In this document: in pieces, positions 14,758 to 16,608 of the stretch | Layout: the number at the start of each line of letters is the position of its first letter | Numbering within the stretch: the first letter of the stretch is position 1 | Assembly (NCBI GenBank): GCA_934394665.1 | Contig: CAKRRS010000062.1 | Location: 1-16,608 of the forward strand | Direction: 5' to 3' | Source of the DNA: an uncultured Acetatifactor sp. | GTDB lineage: Bacteria; Bacillota; Clostridia; Lachnospirales; Lachnospiraceae | DNA: 16,608 nt | The notes under the pieces: generated by a model | Databases searched by the model: none | The model's input: only the letters and a program-made list of their open reading frames with translations | What the model was told of the DNA's origin: nothing | Program-made: the position numbers and the translations under genes

Positions 14758-15774
14758 TTATTCCTCATATCCGTTGGGATTGTTCTTCTGCCATCTCCAG
14801 GAATCTTCGCACATCTCCTTGATGCCGTTCTCAGCCTTCCAGCCAAGCTCCTTCTCTGCCAGGGAAGCGTCGGAATAGCAGGTAGCGATATCGCCTGCAC
14901 GACGGGGTTTGATCACATAAGGGATCTTCACGCCGGTAGCTGCTTCGAAGTTCTTTACAATATCCAGAACGCTGTAGCCGACGCCGGTTCCCAGATTGTA
15001 GATCTTCAGTCCCGCATTCTCCTCGATCTTCTTCAGAGCCTTTACATGACCCTTTGCCAGATCTACGACATGGATGTAGTCACGTACACCGGTCCCGTCG
15101 GGGGTATCGTAATCGTCACCGAAGACACCCAGCTCTTTCAGCTTGCCGACTGCAACCTGTGTGATGTAAGGCATCAGATTGTTCGGGATACCGTTAGGGT
15201 TCTCGCCGATGGTTCCGCTCTTGTGTGCTCCGATCGGGTTGAAGTAACGAAGCAGGATCACGTTCCATTCAGGATCTGCTTTCTGGATGTCAGTCAGGAT
15301 CTGCTCCAACATGGATTTGGTCCAGCCGTAAGGGTTGGTGCACTGTCCCTTGGGGCATTCCTCTGTGATGGGAACAAATGCGGGATTACCGTATACGGTA
15401 GCGCTGGAAGAGAAGATGATGCTCTTCACACCGTGTTTTCTCATAACATCTACCAGAGTCAATGTACCTGCAATATTGTTCTCGTAATATTCCCAGGGCT
15501 TCTGTACGGACTCGCCGACTGCCTTCAGTCCTGCAAAATGAATGACTGCATCGATTTTCTCTTTTGTGAAGATTTCTTCCAGAGCTTCACGATCCAGAAT
15601 ATCTGCTTTATAAAAAGGAACCTTTTTGCCGGTGATGGCTTCTACTCTGGGGATCACCTTTTCACTTGCATTGCAGAGATTGTCCAATACTACAACATCA
15701 TAGCCTGCCTGCTGTAATTCTACTACGGTATGACTGCCGATGAATCCGGCACCGCCTGTTACCAAAATTCTCAT
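14758..15774 (-). CDS. galE: UDP-glucose 4-epimerase
   Basis: A 338-residue extended short-chain dehydrogenase, the same length as E. coli GalE. It interconverts UDP-glucose and UDP-galactose (Leloir pathway) using bound NAD+. Residues 7-13 GGAGFIG give the GxxGxxG NAD site. S124 and T126 in FSSSATVYG and the catalytic Y149/K153 in NPYGWTK fall at the same numbers as in the E. coli enzyme. RYFNPIGAH also matches. Some relatives act on UDP-GlcNAc as well, which the sequence alone does not settle. The ATG at 15774 follows AGGAGAG by about 6 nt. It has its own promoter 24-51 nt upstream of the ATG and a strong terminator. Upstream on the same strand lies a UDPGP-family gene, a source of the UDP-sugar substrate. 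Confidence 0.95.
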   Translation of the reverse strand: MRILVTGGAGFIGSHTVVELQQAGYDVVVLDNLCNASEKVIPRVEAITGKKVPFYKADILDREALEEIFTKEKIDAVIHFAGLKAVGESVQKPWEYYENNIAGTLTLVDVMRKHGVKSIIFSSSATVYGNPAFVPITEECPKGQCTNPYGWTKSMLEQILTDIQKADPEWNVILLRYFNPIGAHKSGTIGENPNGIPNNLMPYITQVAVGKLKELGVFGDDYDTPDGTGVRDYIHVVDLAKGHVKALKKIEENAGLKIYNLGTGVGYSVLDIVKNFEAATGVKIPYVIKPRRAGDIATCYSDASLAEKELGWKAENGIKEMCEDSWRWQKNNPNGYEE

Positions 15775-15797
15775 ACACTCTCTCCTGTCCGCCGTGC

Positions 15798-15825
15798 AAT
15801 ATACAATACCTTTTGTTTACTGCAA
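15798..15825 (-). promoter_or_regulatory. Sigma-A promoter of galE
   Basis: On the minus strand TTGCAG (15825-15820), 16 nt and TATATT (15803-15798), followed by galE at 15774. This allows galE to be transcribed independently of the upstream UDPGP gene. The remainder of the 177-bp gap (15826-15951) shows only weak hairpins and no clear terminator. Confidence 0.6.
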
Positions 15826-15951
15826 CAGCTATACAACTAATCTCATCCAATGGATATGGATGAAACAACTTCTTTATTTCTTACGGTATCAGCTTACTGT
15901 AATTCCATAAGATTCTCAATAACCTTATGTTATAAGAACCTGTCGAAATGT

Positions 15952-16608
15952 TTACAGTACCACTCCGTTTTCGGTAAGCAGCTCTCTGGCGCTCTCCACA
16001 GAATCCACACCGGTCTTGTTCTTGATAGGAGCGAATTCCTTTCTTCTGACTACTTCGAAGGGCAGACAGCTGTCCATCTGATGGATCATATCCAGTACCA
16101 GACTCTCGAATTTATAACCGTTGGGGCTTTCCGGCTTCACCGGTTCTCCGTTCTCATCCAGATAGGGGATCTTCTTCTCCACGATGTGCAGAGGCATCTT
16201 CTCTTCCATGATTTTCTCAAGATCCTGTACCTTGAAAAGATAGTTCAGGATTACGCCGTAGTTGTAAGCAGGCTCACCCTTTTCATCCTTCGCATTCATC
16301 AGTTCATCCGTTAACTCATAGTATTCCACGATGGAAGGTCTGCCGTCCTCGAGGCACATGACGCCCACCTTCTCATCCGGTGCATTCTTGCGGACCACCT
16401 TGGAACCAACGACGCATTTTTTCTGAATCGTTGCACCGATAAAGCAAGGGTCTGCGATACGCTGCAATACGTTGTCCACAGCAAATACGTTGATCCACTC
16501 AATGCCTTCGTTATGTACAATATCCAGCATACCGTTATTTTTCATGGAAATAAACCAGCCGCCATTGCCGTTGGGGGAAGTGGAAAGCTTGCCCTTCTCC
16601 TCCAGATA
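15952..16608 (-). CDS. UDPGP-family UTP:sugar-1-phosphate uridylyltransferase, C-terminal part
   Basis: The visible 218 residues are the C-terminal part of a PF01704-type nucleotidyltransferase; the reading frame stays open to the window edge, so the true start is outside. The frame entering the window contains SPNGNGGW, close to the PNGNGG loop of UDP-N-acetylhexosamine pyrophosphorylases. It is followed by NVFAVDNVLQRIADPCFIGA (the VDN-DP signature), a VGVMCLEDGRPSIVEYYEL block, GYKFESLVLDMI and EFAPIKN. These resemble UAP1-like enzymes more than GalU. It would make UDP-GlcNAc, UDP-glucose or UDP-galactose from UTP. The methionine at 16545 is internal: it lies directly after the PNGNGG loop. 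It is followed by galE on the same strand. Exact substrate is open. Confidence 0.88.
   Translation of the reverse strand, partial: YLEEKGKLSTSPNGNGGWFISMKNNGMLDIVHNEGIEWINVFAVDNVLQRIADPCFIGATIQKKCVVGSKVVRKNAPDEKVGVMCLEDGRPSIVEYYELTDELMNAKDEKGEPAYNYGVILNYLFKVQDLEKIMEEKMPLHIVEKKIPYLDENGEPVKPESPNGYKFESLVLDMIHQMDSCLPFEVVRRKEFAPIKNKTGVDSVESARELLTENGVVL

Noticed and set aside
14707..15717. 336-residue plus-strand open frame
   Set aside because: Exact antisense of galE, whose motifs and length are unambiguous.
15904..15935. CATAAG/CTTATG hairpin as a terminator of the UDPGP gene
   Set aside because: The 6-bp AT-rich stem has a long loop and no T-run, so it is not convincing.

Overview
The window looks like chromosomal DNA from a low-to-mid GC, Gram-positive, anaerobic Firmicute, most probably a Clostridia/Lachnospiraceae-type gut bacterium. 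Reasons: strong AGGAGG-type ribosome sites, occasional TTG starts, sigma-A promoters of the TTGNNN/TATAAT kind, a DegV (FakB-like) protein beside PlsC, MATE pumps, a SpoIIQ-like sporulation protein and an SseB-domain protein. This assignment is inference from gene content; there is no rRNA or tRNA in the window. I see no insertion sequence, prophage, CRISPR array or tRNA gene.

Layout. 76-3082 (minus): two separate MATE-family efflux transporters in tandem, with a T-rich 247-bp spacer between them. 3188-6404 (plus): a promoter with an extended -10, a roughly 180-nt leader with strong RNA folding potential, then an apparent three-gene operon of a COG2509-type FAD-dependent oxidoreductase, a DegV/FakB-like fatty-acid-binding protein and a PlsC-type acyltransferase. 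This suggests membrane lipid metabolism. 6405-9794 (minus): a tightly packed three-gene operon read from 9689 down: a SpoIIQ-like protein with a catalytically dead LytM/M23 domain, an amidohydrolase that keeps its metal ligands, and a lipoprotein with a glycoside hydrolase family 9 (GH9) fold and no visible catalytic motif. A sigma-F-like promoter precedes the first gene. The plus and minus clusters meet stop-to-stop at 6404/6405 with no spacer.

9863-12088 (minus): an EF-hand/RTX-type calcium-loop protein of unknown role and an SseB-domain protein, separated by a 402-bp gene-free stretch holding several hairpins and terminators. 12199-14624 (minus): an aconitase-superfamily hydratase with a complete [4Fe-4S] cysteine set and two altered active-site positions, preceded by a sigma-A promoter and a folded 5' leader. 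14698-16608 (minus): UDP-glucose 4-epimerase (galE) with its own promoter and terminator, and upstream of it the C-terminal part of a UDPGP-family sugar nucleotidyltransferase cut by the window edge. Together these two point to UDP-sugar supply.

The most unusual content is the 6405-9794 operon, in which two apparent pseudoenzymes of wall/polysaccharide hydrolase ancestry flank an intact-looking amidohydrolase behind a possible forespore promoter. Next are the candidate structured leaders at 3204-3345 and 14518-14588.
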